Below, piece after piece: positions 45,404-58,203 of a DNA stretch of 64,000 nt. Position 1 is the first letter of the stretch. Each line of letters starts with the position of its first letter. The stretch covers positions 196,356 through 260,355 of the forward strand of contig MNCI01008940.1 in assembly GCA_015680685.1 (NCBI GenBank). Direction: 5' to 3'. A program made the translations under genes and the position numbers. The notes beneath the pieces are model-generated. The model did no database searches, was not told where the DNA came from, and was given only the letters and a program-made list of their open reading frames with translations. The stretch is from Gnetum montanum (Eukaryota > Streptophyta > Gnetopsida > Gnetales > Gnetaceae).

Positions 45404-47275
45404 GCCCTCGGTCCTTTTTGTATTTTTTTTACACATTTTTGTTATACACATTTCTTCAATCTTTCTTATTTTTTTAACACTATCATTCACATTTTTACTA
45501 TTTTTTTATTTGATTTACTTTCATTTGTCATACAATAAGTGCTTATGATGGTGGATTGTATCATAATAATGTTGATTGCTAATGTTTGGTTTTTACCTTT
45601 GAATTATAATGCTGATATTATGATATGTTTATTTTGATAAAATAGGCAATGAGTCCACGTTGTCCATTCATCCATTCAACTCTATGGTCTCCCTTGGCTT
45701 GGAATTGTACAGTCCCTTTTTCCTAATCAAATTTTTAATAAATTGGTGGCTTGGTATTTTTCAAATTAAAGGAAAGACTCACTGGTTGAAAAGAGTGTGA
45801 ATTCAAGGGAATTCGATGCATTTGTGCTGGCCATTCTCTTGGGTGCTTGGATGCTTTTTCTTGGGTTTTCTTCCATTCTATCGTCGATCAAATATCAGGA
45901 AGCTGAGTGAATAAAAATAAGTCTTTGCATGGGGTGGTTCTCATGCAAAAAGTAAAAAAGGAAGAAGAGAAAAGTGGGAATTCAAAGCACACCCCTTAGA
46001 CATAATAAAGCAATATGGGCTACAACCACTGGTTATGGCACTGGAAAGACATGTTACCCATTCCTGAAGGTTCCCTCTAACTAAGACCCTTTCTTGCTTC
46101 CTACTTCTTCATCTCACTCTCCTTGGGATGGTGGTGACTCTTTGTGGAGGCATTCTTGTTGCTTCAAGAGGATGGATTGGCCAAGTGTATTGATGCGAGG
46201 TCACTGAGTATGGTTGGTTTGAGTCCAGATTTGGAATGAGTTCTACTTAGTTACATTAACCATGAAATAAACAAAGGACTTTACACAAATTTGCTCTTGG
46301 GATTCCATTATTATGTCTTTGCATTTTCCACCTCATTGCCAGTTTTATGATTAATCCATATATTGGTTGATGCATTGTTTTTTCATGGTAAATTCTTGTG
46401 GGTAAGCTTTTTAACTCTTGCTTCCAAATGACATTCCTAGAGCCTATGGACTCTTTGGTTTGTGGTTTGTTAGGGCATAAAGGGCATGAACCTACTTTGG
46501 GGAAAACCCACTGGCATTCCTTTTTGGTGCAATTGTTAAGTTCTTTTCCTTAAATATTCTTTGCAATTAACCATTTCTCATTTCATCCCTATCTTTGACA
46601 TCCACTTTATTGATGTTGCTATTGTTATTTTTCCCATCTTTCTTGTTCCTTATATTTTTCCATCTTATTGCTATCGGAGGTTCGCTCTTAGTCGTGGGGG
46701 CCCTGGCACAAATTTTTCAATTTCTCCATTCTACTACTTGCCTAACCCTTACACCTTGGGTAGTTATTAGTAATAAACCTCTAACCCAGTTTCTACCCTA
46801 ATCACAACCCAGCCAATGCACTTTATATTGAGGCAAGGTATCAATTTCATTGTGGCTTACTTATCTTTGCTCATTTGTGAATGTGTTGTGTGTGTAGATG
46901 GTGATTACATGAACAATGGACTAGAATAGGAGGAAGCACTCAGGATGGACTGGAGCTAGAATGTTTATGCTAGGAACAAGTCTGGTTGCATGGTTATGGA
47001 TAAATAATGGAGGGTGCAATCTCAGCATTGGTAGCAACACACCTCATTTTCTTTTCTCCATCTTTCTTTTCAAGCTTTCAAGTGAAGGTCTGGATGTCAT
47101 CCATGTATAGTGTTCACCACAAAGAGTGTGAACACCAATGTTGTAATATGTTTGTTGATCTATTCACTGGGCACTTTGAGTATGTTATTCCTTGTCATTG
47201 TTAGTTCTCATTTAGTCAATAATACCATACCTTTCCAATATTTTATAAGGAACTTAAGGACGAGTTTTCATTCAG
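45404..47275 (+). other. Element C 3' noncoding spacer
   Basis: About 1.9 kb with no domain-bearing frame, colinear with the element 1 spacer plus about 230 bp. PPT-like AGTCGTGGGGG occurs at about 45,364-45,374 (overlapping the pol end) and at 46,690-46,700. Confidence 0.65.
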
Positions 47276-47286
47276 TCATGGGGGTA
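47274..47286 (+). promoter_or_regulatory. Polypurine tract of element C
   Basis: AGTCATGGGGGTA directly before the 3' LTR. Same motif as the two upstream look-alikes. Confidence 0.75.
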
Positions 47287-48110
47287 CGATGAGCCATGGT
47301 ATCACGCTCGCGATATCACGTACACGATATCGTGGCCTTCCATGTGATATCATGTACATGATATGGTGGCCTGCCTTGTTGCCTATAAATGAGAGGTAGG
47401 CACACTTGGTTTGCATAGTTAGTCTTAGTCCCTTATCCAAACTCTTGCCTTTTCTCCCTCTCAAAGTTAGAATTATTTCTGCATGCCCGCAGTAGGAGTC
47501 ATAAAGTGAACGTATCTTTATTTGAGCATTGTGTACCTGAGCACACCTTGTGTATGACAATAAAGATGAACTTTGTGATAAACCTTGTAGCATTCAGAAT
47601 AGATTAATTAATGTTAATTACTATTACTTAATGCTTTTCTTAGTTAATTAATGATTCTCTCTCATCCTACAACTCTCCTAAGTAAGCACACATAGTATGA
47701 TCACTTCGAGCATGCATGTAACACTTGGTAATTCAGTAATGATTAGTGTTTGGTAATCCCAGTAGTGTTGCATTGGTTCAGGATGTGTACGGTAAGTGAG
47801 CACGGATATTGGTGTTGTGATCAGTTAGAGCCTAGTTAATTAGTAGTTAAATTAAATTAGTTACTTAGTTATCTCTCTCCTCCCTTATTAGCAGCAGGAC
47901 ATAAAAATATAAAAAATATAAAAATCATATGCCTCAAGTTTACTTAACCATACAATTGTGACATACAAGTAAGCTTGGGGAGATAATGATTAATCAACCC
48001 ATTCTTGTTCCACAAAGGCGCATAAGCACTTAGTCCTTGGAATTCGACCCGATCATGTGTGGACACTCATATTCGTATGGTTGAGCATAGGGATGCCTCA
48101 CCGCTCATCA
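47287..48110 (+). repeat. Element C 3' LTR
   Basis: 824 bp, the same length as the 5' LTR. The first base is C rather than T (CGATGAG), a transition at the LTR terminus. GATATCAC-type palindromic units and CTATAAATGAGAGG are present, and it ends CTCATCA. Confidence 0.92.
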
Positions 48111-48149
48111 ATAAGCATCTAATCTCACTTTTCGTACATNCGATTTTTC
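48111..48149. other. Filler at the C/B junction with an undetermined base
   Basis: ATAAGCATCTAATCTCACTTTTCGTACAT resembles an internal part of the family LTR on the minus strand, as at about 58,666-58,693. It is followed by one undetermined base (48,140) and CGATTTTTC. It does not belong to B's ORF on either side and may be an assembly join or repair filler. Confidence 0.5.
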
Positions 48150-50108
48150 ACTTTCTTAAATTTGAGTGCTTCATTCTTCTAGGCAGCGATCTCAATGACA
48201 AACTTTTGATGTAAGGTGCATACCTATTCCATTGATAAATTACAGTTTTCTATAGCTAATTTCCTTAGTTCAGTGTTTACCTTGGAAAGCTACTTTTTCT
48301 ATTAATGAATGAATTCTTGCATTTGATCTTTTTGAGCATCAACATTTCACAGGTGATGATTCTATGTGATCAATGCTTCATTCTCTTGATGCATCTAATT
48401 CAAGTCCTTTTGATTGAGTACATTTCAGCTTCTGCTACAGATTGGTTAAAGATGGCCATCATTGCCTCCTCCTCAACCTTTTGAAATCATTCTTGAAGCT
48501 ATTTGATAGCTTCATCTCTTGTCATTGTTAGGCTAACGATTGCTTGCTCTACAAGTTGGGCATGAAGTTTGGCAACCTTCATGGCCAAGTGTTGATTTTG
48601 CTCTTAGGCCATTTCTAGTTGCCCCTCCAAAATAATACATCTACCCCTTGCATTTAATAAATCTAACTAGGTTGCAGTGATGTTCTCTAGAAGATCAAAG
48701 ATGTCTGGAGTTAGTTTTCCAGTTCCTACTATTCGTTCCAGCAACTATTCATGCTAGGCTGCATTCAATTTCTCACTAATTATGCCTGTGAACGTCTACA
48801 CATCTTGAAGTGTAAATATGTCTAGTACAGACATTGTAGGTGTGTTCAATGCTTCTGCTACATGGTCAGCAACCAATTCTACCATTGTCTCCTATCCTTA
48901 GTGCTGCATCACCAAGATAGTTGCCTCTTCTCCTTCCTCCAACCTCACTGAGAAAGTGGAAGCATTCCTAGAGATTTTTGGATTTGACTTCAAAAATAGC
49001 TACATTCTTTGGAAAAAGAAAATGGGACCATCCCTCTCCATCTAGCTAACTGTTTGGGCCACCTCATTAAGGTGACTCATTGTTGGCCAATAGATAGATT
49101 GATCTATCCTACTTGTTCTTGCTTGTTACTTTTGTTTGCTCAAGAGCTATTCTTATATTTTTCATAGATGTTCAATGGTTGTGTGGGCCTTCAATGTTGT
49201 TTCCTAAGTGGGTGGTGGTGGCAGCAGCTCCTCTGATCATTGGCATTTTATCCTTCACGATTTTTAACCATGAGGCCAAGGGAGCATGCCTAAGAGTGTC
49301 ATTAGAGTAGCGAATAATGCCTATCCTTTTGCAAATTTTTCTAATGAGGCATGGAAAGGGCACAATCTTCCTTCCATGTTCTTTGAAACATTTTTCAATC
49401 TCCAAGTATAGCAGTTGTGGAAGGTTAATGGGGAACTTCTTGCTTACAACAGTGCAAGCTCGGGTGGAGAAAGCAGTCACCTTGCTTGGCCTCACCGTTG
49501 GATTGAAGTGATAGGTCACAATCTTGAAATAAATTAGCTTTGCAAGTGTGAGTGCACCATACTCCTTACGATCGACCCCGTAGCATTATTGGGTCCACTC
49601 CCTCTTGGCCTCTGGATTGCCTTTTGTAGATAATTCAACTAGCTTGTGCAATGGCTTCTGCTAAGTAGGACACTTGAATGTCCTTGATCTTGACAATGGA
49701 CCCTAACCTTTAGCTACTCCAGAAGATATAGGTCTCTCTTATGTACCATTCCCCATTGGGTGTGATGACTAGCCATGTGGGAGAGGTTTGCAGTTGTGCC
49801 TTGACATCCTTTAGAGCTTTGTCCAAAAATGGTCCAAAGTTAACCTCTTGAAGAACTGAATGATGTTTAGGTAGGCTTGAGTTAAAGTGACCTCAAGCCT
49901 TAGCACAAGTCTAGGTACTTCTCCTCTTTGTGATTTTTCAATTGGCACTTCTTCCTTTGGAATCTATTAGACAGATTCCACTTCGGGCTCCTCTCAAAGA
50001 GGTTCTGTTGCATGGGTCACCTCTAATAGTTCTTGGTCTTATTCTTGCTAATCCTTTCCAACTTTGGGCCGCTTCTCCTTTTTGCGGACATTTTTGTTTG
50101 GGTGCCAT
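48150..50108 (-). pseudogene. Element B downstream ORF, N-terminal and middle part
   Basis: The minus-strand start is ATG at 50,108 (MAPKQKCPQKGEAAQSWKGL), a basic N-terminus, followed by frameshifts. A 115-codon stretch open at 49,519-49,172 has LPQLLYLEIEKCFKEHGRK and VPFPCLIRKICKRIGI. This is the pattern of the 'putative plant transposon protein' ORFs found after pol in some Athila-like elements. Further on (about 48,700-48,450) lies a Glu/Gln/Leu-rich coiled-coil-like region. It was interrupted by element C. No membrane segment was noticed, so an envelope role is not supported. Confidence 0.55.
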
Positions 50109-52130
50109 CTATAATCACAATAAGACCATGGATTAGCAACCATTGTATTGCCTTAAAGCAATTGGGATACCTTATCTCTTAAGGATTATTACACTTGGCT
50201 AAGTTGTGATTATGGTTGATTTAATTAATCTGATTATCATTTATTTTATGTGTTATTATGAATAATTCGTCTTGGAGGTTGTTGGAGGGGTTAACCCTTG
50301 AAAAAGTTGATGTTTATATGTGGTTAATGTTGTAACCCTTAGGGGAGTTAGAAATATTTTCAAAAATTTTCATTAGAAACCTTAAGGTTTGTGGCTCCCA
50401 CAATAAAAATCTTACCTTCAGTAAGCACAAGATCAAAAAATAGAGTGATTTGGACAAATAGTTGGGAAGTTATGAGCTTTGGAAGGTTTTGAGCTTTTAA
50501 AATTTTCAAAAACTCTTGTGTTATGAGTAAATGACAAAAAATTGCAAAGTATCTAGTAGTATATATAGGATCTAAGAACTATGTTGACAAGGCCTAGTTA
50601 ATGAGGCCTCATTGGCTGTAGCCAATGACCACCATTGACTTGGTCAAAATTTTAAAATATAGGGAATTTTTGGATGAAATTGGGATCAAATGAAAGCTCA
50701 GAAGACCAAGAATAGTATGAAAACATGAGAAGGGGGTGTTGAAGCTATAAATTTTGGATATAAGGAGAAACAATGATTTAGTGGATGAATGAAATGAAAG
50801 ATTACGGAGCAGTGAGTGATTTAGTCAATGAAAAATGCAAAAGATAGGATTATAGTGATGTTAAAGGTAAGGAACCTTAACTAATCAAGCTAAGAGCTAT
50901 TTAAGTAAGTGCTCCCCATAGCAAGCTCATGCCCTTTTTTTTGCCCTTGCATAACCTCAACTAAGGAGTTCGTGGGCCCCACAGTCAATTAATGGTCATG
51001 AAAAGTTAAAGACTAACTCAAAAGAATATACTCAAGAATCCCAACACATTAGATGAAGACATAGAGCATAACATAGAACCTGGCAGTGAAGTGAGTTATG
51101 GTAGCATGAATGGATGATAGAGAAGGTGGAATGGGGTTCTAAATTAAGGTCATAAGAAGTCCCTTATGGAATTTGTGGTTAAAATGACCTAGGTAGTTCC
51201 ATCCTTAGTCTAGACCAAAACCATCCACTTTTAGTGACTTCGCATCACCACTCTAAGACCTATCCACCCACTCGAGACACAAGAATGCTTTCACAAAACA
51301 ACCACCATTCCACAAGAAGAAGAAAAGAGAAGTAGGAAGTGAGAGAGAGGGCCTTAGTTAGAGGGGACCTTCAAGCATAGGTGCATGCTATTCAAGTCCC
51401 ATAATTAGTGCTTATATCTCGTTTATTTGTCCAAGGGGTGTGATTTGAATTTCCATTGTTGTTTTTTTTATTTTTCTCTCTTTTTTTTTAATGGAAACCA
51501 CACCATGCAACAACATTATTTAACTTCCTATTAGTGGTTGGTGTGGAATGGTAAGAAGTCCATGAAAAACACTCAAGTACTCAAGCAAGTAGAAGAGTAC
51601 AAAGAGTAATGAGCTCCCTTGAAGTCACACCATTTACAAACCTTTCAATCCTTCCTAATTTCAAAACTACCAAGGTCACCGATTAATTAAAAGTTTCTTT
51701 AATGGAAGGGACCTCAAATTCCTAGAATAAGAAAAACCATAGAGTTTATTGGATGGGCGAATGACATGGACTTAGTGCCTGTTCCATGAAAAATAAACCA
51801 TGTCAAAGTCATTAGACATCAAAATTCAAAAATAGAAACCAAACATTAACAATCTCACAATAAGCATAGACCATCATTAGTAAACAGAAACATCGACATT
51901 GTGTCATGTGATAATAAAGCACATTTATTAGCATAGATAAGAAAATATCACACTTGAACAAATGAAAGAAAAATAAAGTAAAATATATAAGAAAGTGTAA
52001 ATTAATCAAGAAAGTTTAAAGGTACTAAAGATTATGTAGAATTAGAAAAAGTCGAAGATAAAAAATTTGTAAAATCAAAAACATGAAAAACAAAAAGGTA
52101 GAAAAACTGAGAGGCCATGGTAATGGTCAG
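50109..52130 (-). other. Element B spacer between pol and the downstream ORF
   Basis: Noncoding. It is clearly homologous to 59,189-60,590 of element D (shared GCCCTTGCATAACCTCAAC, GGTCATAAGAAGTCC, AGGTAGGAAGTGAGAG) and partly to the spacers of elements 1 and C. Confidence 0.65.
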
Positions 52131-52139
52131 ACGATTGGC

Positions 52140-55100
52140 CATCTCGCCCATGACTGAGTTGGAAGGAAGAGATTTGAAAAATAGAATGTGATTGTTCATT
52201 TGTTAATTTAGTATTTACACTAGCCTATCTTGGTTCTAGGAAAGGCTTTACTTGTTGGATATTGATGAACTACTTTTTATTTGGGTTGTCAGGTATATAG
52301 ATTATCATAGCCCCAAAGGGAAAGGTTTGATCAATTAAATAAGGTCCCTCCCACAATGTTTGTAATTTTATCTTTTGGGGTACATGTGTAGGGTTCTAGT
52401 AGAGGACCTTATCTCTTGGTTGAGGTTTTATTTTCTTGATTCTAAGGTCATGACGTTGCTTGCTGAATGCCTTGTTAACCTCATTCAAGGATAGGGACAC
52501 TAATTGATTTTCATTTAACAGGTTCAGGTTGATTAATCTTTCTTTCTATGCTAGACTTAGGTCAAGATTTAGTTCACAGGTTGTTGAGAGTGTATAGAGC
52601 TCAGATTGGATTGGGAGTGTTGGAAGTTTCCTGTACACTAACTCGTAGGGAGAATAGCTAATAGGAAGTTTCCAAGTTAAATGATAAGCCCAGAGAGCAT
52701 CATTAAGCATTGTACTCTAATCCTTCCTATATTTGCTAATGGTTTGCATTAGTATTTTTATGATCTCCCGGTTGGTTACCTTTGCTTGACCATTGGCTTG
52801 GGGATGGTAAGGTGTTGTTAATTTATGTTCTACCCCCAAGAGTTACATTAACTTTCTAAATGTGGCACTTGTGAAATGAATTCCATTATTAGAAATTAGT
52901 GAACATGGCATCCAAAACCTATTCATGATATTTTTTTGTATAAATTTGGTAGTAGTGGATGATGTACAATTAGTAATGAATGCTACTTCTGCCCATTTTG
53001 TGTAGTAGTCTATTGCTACTATAATATATGCCTTTTCATTGGACATGGGTGTGATGGGACCCATGAAGTCAACACCCCATATGTAGAAAGGTTCTAGTCG
53101 TTGAATCCATTATTGAGGACCTTCCATGTGAGTGATCATCCCCTCGTCACGTTGATAATATTCACAAGACTTGATGAACTCGTGGGCATCCCTAAAGATT
53201 GTAGGCCAATAGTATCCTGCCATTAGGATTTTTATGGCCATGCATCTCCCTACATAGTGGCCTTTGCAAGGTCCTTCGTGAGCATCCTAGAGAATGCATA
53301 GCTAATAGTCATTAGGGATACACTAATGGTTCAGGCCATCAGCACACATCTTGTGAAGATGTCCATTAATTTTCATGAAGTATTTGACCCGATGAAGAAA
53401 TTGTTGCTTCTTCCTAAAATCCAAGTCTTGTAGAATCTCTTGAGTGAGAAGATATGTGAGGATGCCATTATACCATGTTTCTTTTGTAGGCATTTGTTCA
53501 CTTATTGCTCTTGTAAAGAGGAGTTTGTATAGAAACTGAACAGAAAGTAGGTTCTCCTCCTCTTTATTATCCCAGCTTAAGCGAGAGAGGTGATCAGAAA
53601 TCACATTCTTGATTCATTTCTGATCTACCATAGTGAGATTGAATTCCTACAAGATCACAAGCCACCGTATGACACAAGGGCTCACCATCGGCTTATTCAT
53701 GAGGAAGCAGAATGCACTATGGTCCGTATGTACAAATACTTTGTAACCAAGAACATAGTGCAGGAACTTTTCTAATGTGTACACCATTGCCATTAGTTCT
53801 TTCTCTGTGGTGGTGTAGTTTACCTGTGCTCCCATAATGTTTCAACTTATGTAGTGGATGTAATATGGATGTTTCTTATCATCCATCTACATGAGCACTA
53901 TTCCTAAAGCATTGTTAGATGCATCTATCATGATGTGGAAGGGTTTGGACTAGTTTGGTACTTGTAGAATTGGTGTTTCTACAAGTTTCTCCTTTAATTA
54001 TTGGAATGTGTGTTCACATTCCTTGGTCTAGATGAAAGGTGCATCTTTCTTTGCAAGCTTTACCAACGGCTTTGTGACCTTAGAGAAATTCTCTATGAAT
54101 TATCGGTAGTAGCCAGTGCATCTAAGGAATGACTGAACATTTTTAATGGTCTCTGGTTGGCATGTTATTCCTTGTATGAACATTATTTTTTCTAAGTCTA
54201 CCTCAATTCCTTTTTGTGAAATTTAGTGCCCTAGCACAATGCCTTCTTAGACCATGAGATGGCTCTTCTGCTAGTTGAGCCATAGTTTTTTCTCAATACA
54301 TCTCTTTAATACTTTCTCTAGGTAGTCCAAGGCTTACTCAAATGTAGCTCTATATGTGGAAAATTCATCCATGAAGACTTCAACACCACTACCGATCTAT
54401 TTTTGAAAGATAATAAGGACAAAGCATTGAAATGTTGTAGGGGCATTTCATAGACTGAATGGCATCTTACAATATGTAAAAGTTCTCCAGGGACTCATGA
54501 ATGTTGTCTTGGCCTAATCTTTTTGTGAAATTTGGATTTGATTATAGCCACTATAACTATCCAACAAACTATAATAACAATGCCTAGATATGGTGTCTAA
54601 CACTTGATCTACAAATGGCAAAGAAAAGTGATCTTTAAATGTTGTTATATTTAATGGCCTAAAGTTGATGCAAACCTACCATTTTCCATCCTTCTTTGGT
54701 ATAATTATGAGTGGGCTAACAAACTCACTATTCTCAATTGGATAGATGAATCCCACCTTGAGGAGTTTCTCTATTTCCTCTTTGACAATTTGCTTCAATT
54801 TGGAATTCAGCCACCTCTGCAGCTACTTTCTAAGCTCCATGGCTAGGTCAGTGTAAATGCGATGTTGGCATATCCTTGGATTGGTTCTTGTTAGCTATGG
54901 ATATGACCAAGCAAAGGCTATTGACCATTTTTTTAATGACTTTCAACAACTTTTCTTTTTGTTTACGAGCAAGTTTAGCATTAATTATGATTGATTTACC
55001 ATTCTTTAGAAATGCGTACTTCATATCAACCAGTAAAGTTTTTAGCTCTAAGGGCTTCTACTTGAAGTGATGAAGGATTTTCAACTCTCCCCAATAGGTA

Positions 55101-55760
55101 TCATCATCTTCATTAGAGAGTTGGGAATGGACTTGGTCAATTTTGTTCATGCTTTTAACATATGCACATGTTAAGCTCTTACTTGGCTCCATGCATATTG
55201 TGTTGCCATCTAAATAAACCATCAGCCATTGGATGCCCTCCTACTTTGTGGCTGCTACATACAGACACCTTTGAATGTTAATTTCTTGTGCACACTGATT
55301 ACATGCCTTAATGTATGTACTTTTGATTGACCAAATCTTTTGCATGCAATTGCACCTGTTATCACTGTACATGATGCATGGAATATGCTTCTTCTCAATC
55401 TTGCCTAGCTCATTTTCCTTAGATATTTCTATAGATAGGTTCCTTATATCCATTCTTGTGTCAATCATGCTTAACCAAGCCCTCCCCATAATGATTGGGA
55501 AGTCACTTTTGTAGTTGTCCACCTTAATTACCAGAAAATCAGTAGGATAGGACTAGCAGGATAGGACCACCCATAAACTATGGTCACACTGTCCTCTACT
55601 AATCCCAAAGGAATAGTAATTGATTGATCTACTATTTCTAAATGACTATTGCTCTTCTTGAGAGGTGGTAGGTTCTAGGCCTTATACATGTCATGAGAGA
55701 TGAGGTTAACTCTAGAACTAGAGTCAAGAAGAGCTTTGCATGGCTCTTATCTAGCAATCT
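52140..55760 (-). pseudogene. Element B pol (PR-RT-RNaseH-INT), broken
   Basis: On the minus strand: protease near 55,740-55,690 with the motif decayed to LLDSSSRVNLI (Gly lost); the conserved PR-RT linker frame 55,522-55,241; RT at about 54,860-54,150 with the catalytic box at 54,375-54,364 reading FMDE; RNase H at about 53,980-53,580 (TEKELMAMVY, DHSAF); integrase at about 53,350-52,560 with VDFMGPITPMSN and an ISNNG site in which the second Asp is Asn (52,890-52,888). The C-terminal tail reaches about 52,140. Multiple stops. Confidence 0.85.
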
Positions 55761-56459
55761 ATAGATAAATGAGTGGACTTCCTAGGTTAAATCTTTTCAT
55801 ATGAGGATTGTCAGCCTTAATCCAGTCAGAAATAGCATGAGTTAGCATTATCATGCAGATCCTAGGTGGAACTTGGTTTGAAGGGCACTCTAAGGTATTT
55901 GATGTAGAGGATGAGGGTGATGGAGATGTAGGATGATCAACTAGAGTAGGCTGTGAGGGCTAGAGAGGATTACTAGGCCAGAAGAAAGGTCCTTTTCATG
56001 ATTTACTGTTCAAACCACTCGGCTGAAAAATTGGTTGTGAGTGTACAACCCTTGTAGCATTTCATTGTTATGGCTGTGGAGGAATCTCACCATACATGGA
56101 TGGAGTAGGAGGTAATTGGGTTGAAGGTGGAGGTGTATGTGTAAAGGGATGCAGAGGATGATATGGATATGGATATGGGTTTTTACCTTGAGTAGGTGAT
56201 GAATGTGTTTGGTGATACTCTGGAGGGTAATAGTGATGCTGGAATGATGCATGACTTTTAGAGCTTCTAAGGGAGATGGGCTACTAAACATAATACTTGC
56301 ATGGATTTGGTTGCCTATAAGGGTACTACTACCTTGGTAGTGGCATTCCCCATGATTATGGTTGATACCACTATTGGTATTGTTCATAAGGTTGTGGAAG
56401 ATTTTCAGTTATGTAGTAAGCTTGTTGTTGTTGGTGGAACTAACTTGGGTTGCTTTGAG

Positions 56460-58203
56460 GGTAAGGCAATCATCTAGGAACTTGCCTACATGCTAGTTGA
56501 GGATTCAATGCATACACTCCAAACTCTTGTAAGTGTGACACCATAGGGAAACATCCCTTGGGATGTCTGTATTGATAGATGTCACATTCAGTTTCATCAT
56601 CAAAGTCAGACTCTACAACTTCCTCTATTGTAGTAGCTTTCCCCTTATCTCTTTGGTAGGCATGTTCAACTTCTTTTCACCTATTGTGATTACAATCACT
56701 ATTTTTCTCTATAGATTCTTCAGCAATCTTCAAAGTAGTTTGAAACTTTTCATCCAAAGAGTTCCATAGCTTATCAAACTTGGCCGAAATGTCAGAAATA
56801 GATTTTTGGATGGGCAAGGTCTTTTTGTTCACCACTTCCTCAAGTGGCGATTTCTCTTTTTCACAAAGTTAGACCTCTTGTTTTCTAATGGATAGGTCCC
56901 TATTATACTCTTTAGCACTTTCCTTCTTTTGTAGCTCATCTTTTTCTTTTGCTACCTACTCAATTAGCCTTTGGGGTCTAATGGGCTCTTAGTTCAAACA
57001 ATCTTTGTTGGGCATACACCCCAAGGATTCTTCTTATTTCGGCTCTAAGCCCATTTATGATGTGGTGAAGTTGTTTCCTTTAAGAATAACCATGGCTAGG
57101 GCATTGATGTAAGAGTAAATAATATTGGCCCATGAAAATATCTAAGGGTTCATGGGCTCCCTATTTCCAACCTTGGATTTTCCTTCTCAGATTAGACACT
57201 CTGAAGTACGTCTAGTATTTATCATTAAATAGCTCTAACATGATACTCCATCGGTGAATGGATTTTGGCTCTAATTACTAGTACCAACTTTTAGCTTTCT
57301 TAATGAGTGTCCTTGGGAAAAGATTTAGTTTCTGCCATTCATTTTCTATGTTCTATAGGGCATAGGCATCTTGAAAATCTTGTAGATGTGTTTGCAGATC
57401 AGAGTTGTATCCTCCTTCAAATCTTTGGATGTTGTTCATATATAGGCACTTGATCTAACTATCTTTTAGATGCCTAGTTGTGATTTTAATTGCCTTCACA
57501 ATGTTGAGCATACTTCGAGTTGCTAATAGAGGTTCATCATCATCGTTGCGTCAATGATGCTGATGATGGTTTTGGCCACCTCTTCAATTTTGGTGGCCTT
57601 CATGGTCATTGTTATCTCATTGATAACCTTCATCATGGATTTCATGAGAACTATCAGATGAAGAGGAATGTTCGAAATCAAACAAAGATGATGAAGAGGA
57701 AGGTGGACCACCATCACCATCACTCTGATGTTTATTATGATCACCATCCTTAGATCCCTTGCTATTGTGGTGCTTGCCCTAGTCCCTACCTTGGCTACCA
57801 CTTTTTTCTGAACCCAATTTATGAATAATATCATCTTGATTTAGTAGGAACAAGGGATTGGTATAATGTTTTCCCTTTGTAGCTTCATGGAGTTTCTCCT
57901 AATGTTAGTCTCGTTTACGTTGTGTTTCAGTGGGATAGTAGTTGCAAGTGTCGGATCCATCCATAATGTATTCTTCGTGAAGATCTGCTATGTCCAACTT
58001 CTTAAGGTTTTGAATAGAATCCCAGGCACAGATTGATTGGGAGGCAAGACAATGTTTCCCTCCATATCATGTCATCAAAGCTATTCATCTCAATGTAGGA
58101 TGAAGGTGAAGTTCAACACAAACTTATTTGGATGAATGTATATCATCTTGCATTCTTATGGGACTAGTCATTTAGTATCTTCATGCTTGCGAGAAGAAGG
58201 CAT
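56460..58203 (-). pseudogene. Element B gag, broken
   Basis: Probable start ATG at 58,203 on the minus strand (MPSSRKHEDTK, then a stop). The His/Asp/Met-rich linker lies at about 57,830-57,520 and the capsid-like block at about 57,480-57,100. At about 56,590-56,540 the zinc knuckle appears as CDIYQYRHPKGC, with its second Cys changed to Tyr. It is followed by the family's SHLQEFGVYALNP. Confidence 0.7.

Larger units (their letters stand above)
38184..48110 (+). mobile_element. Element C: Athila-like Ty3/Gypsy retrotransposon with both LTRs
   Basis: A 9.9-kb element with LTRs of exactly 824 bp each, PBS, gag, pol, spacer and PPT. It is inserted in B's downstream ORF in the opposite orientation. 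The left flank is ACTTT; the first five bases after the right LTR (ATAAG) do not match. ACTTT does occur at 48,150-48,154, after a 39-bp filler holding an undetermined base, so the duplication is probable but not proven. RT is inactivated at its catalytic box and many stops are present. Confidence 0.92.

Noticed and set aside
37346-50108. Retroviral-type envelope gene in element B
   Set aside because: The position is right, but no signal peptide, transmembrane segment or cleavage site was seen; the sequence looks coiled-coil rich.
57520-57834. His/Asp-rich and Met-rich frames as metal-binding proteins
   Set aside because: They are opposite-strand readings of the low-complexity linker of element B gag.
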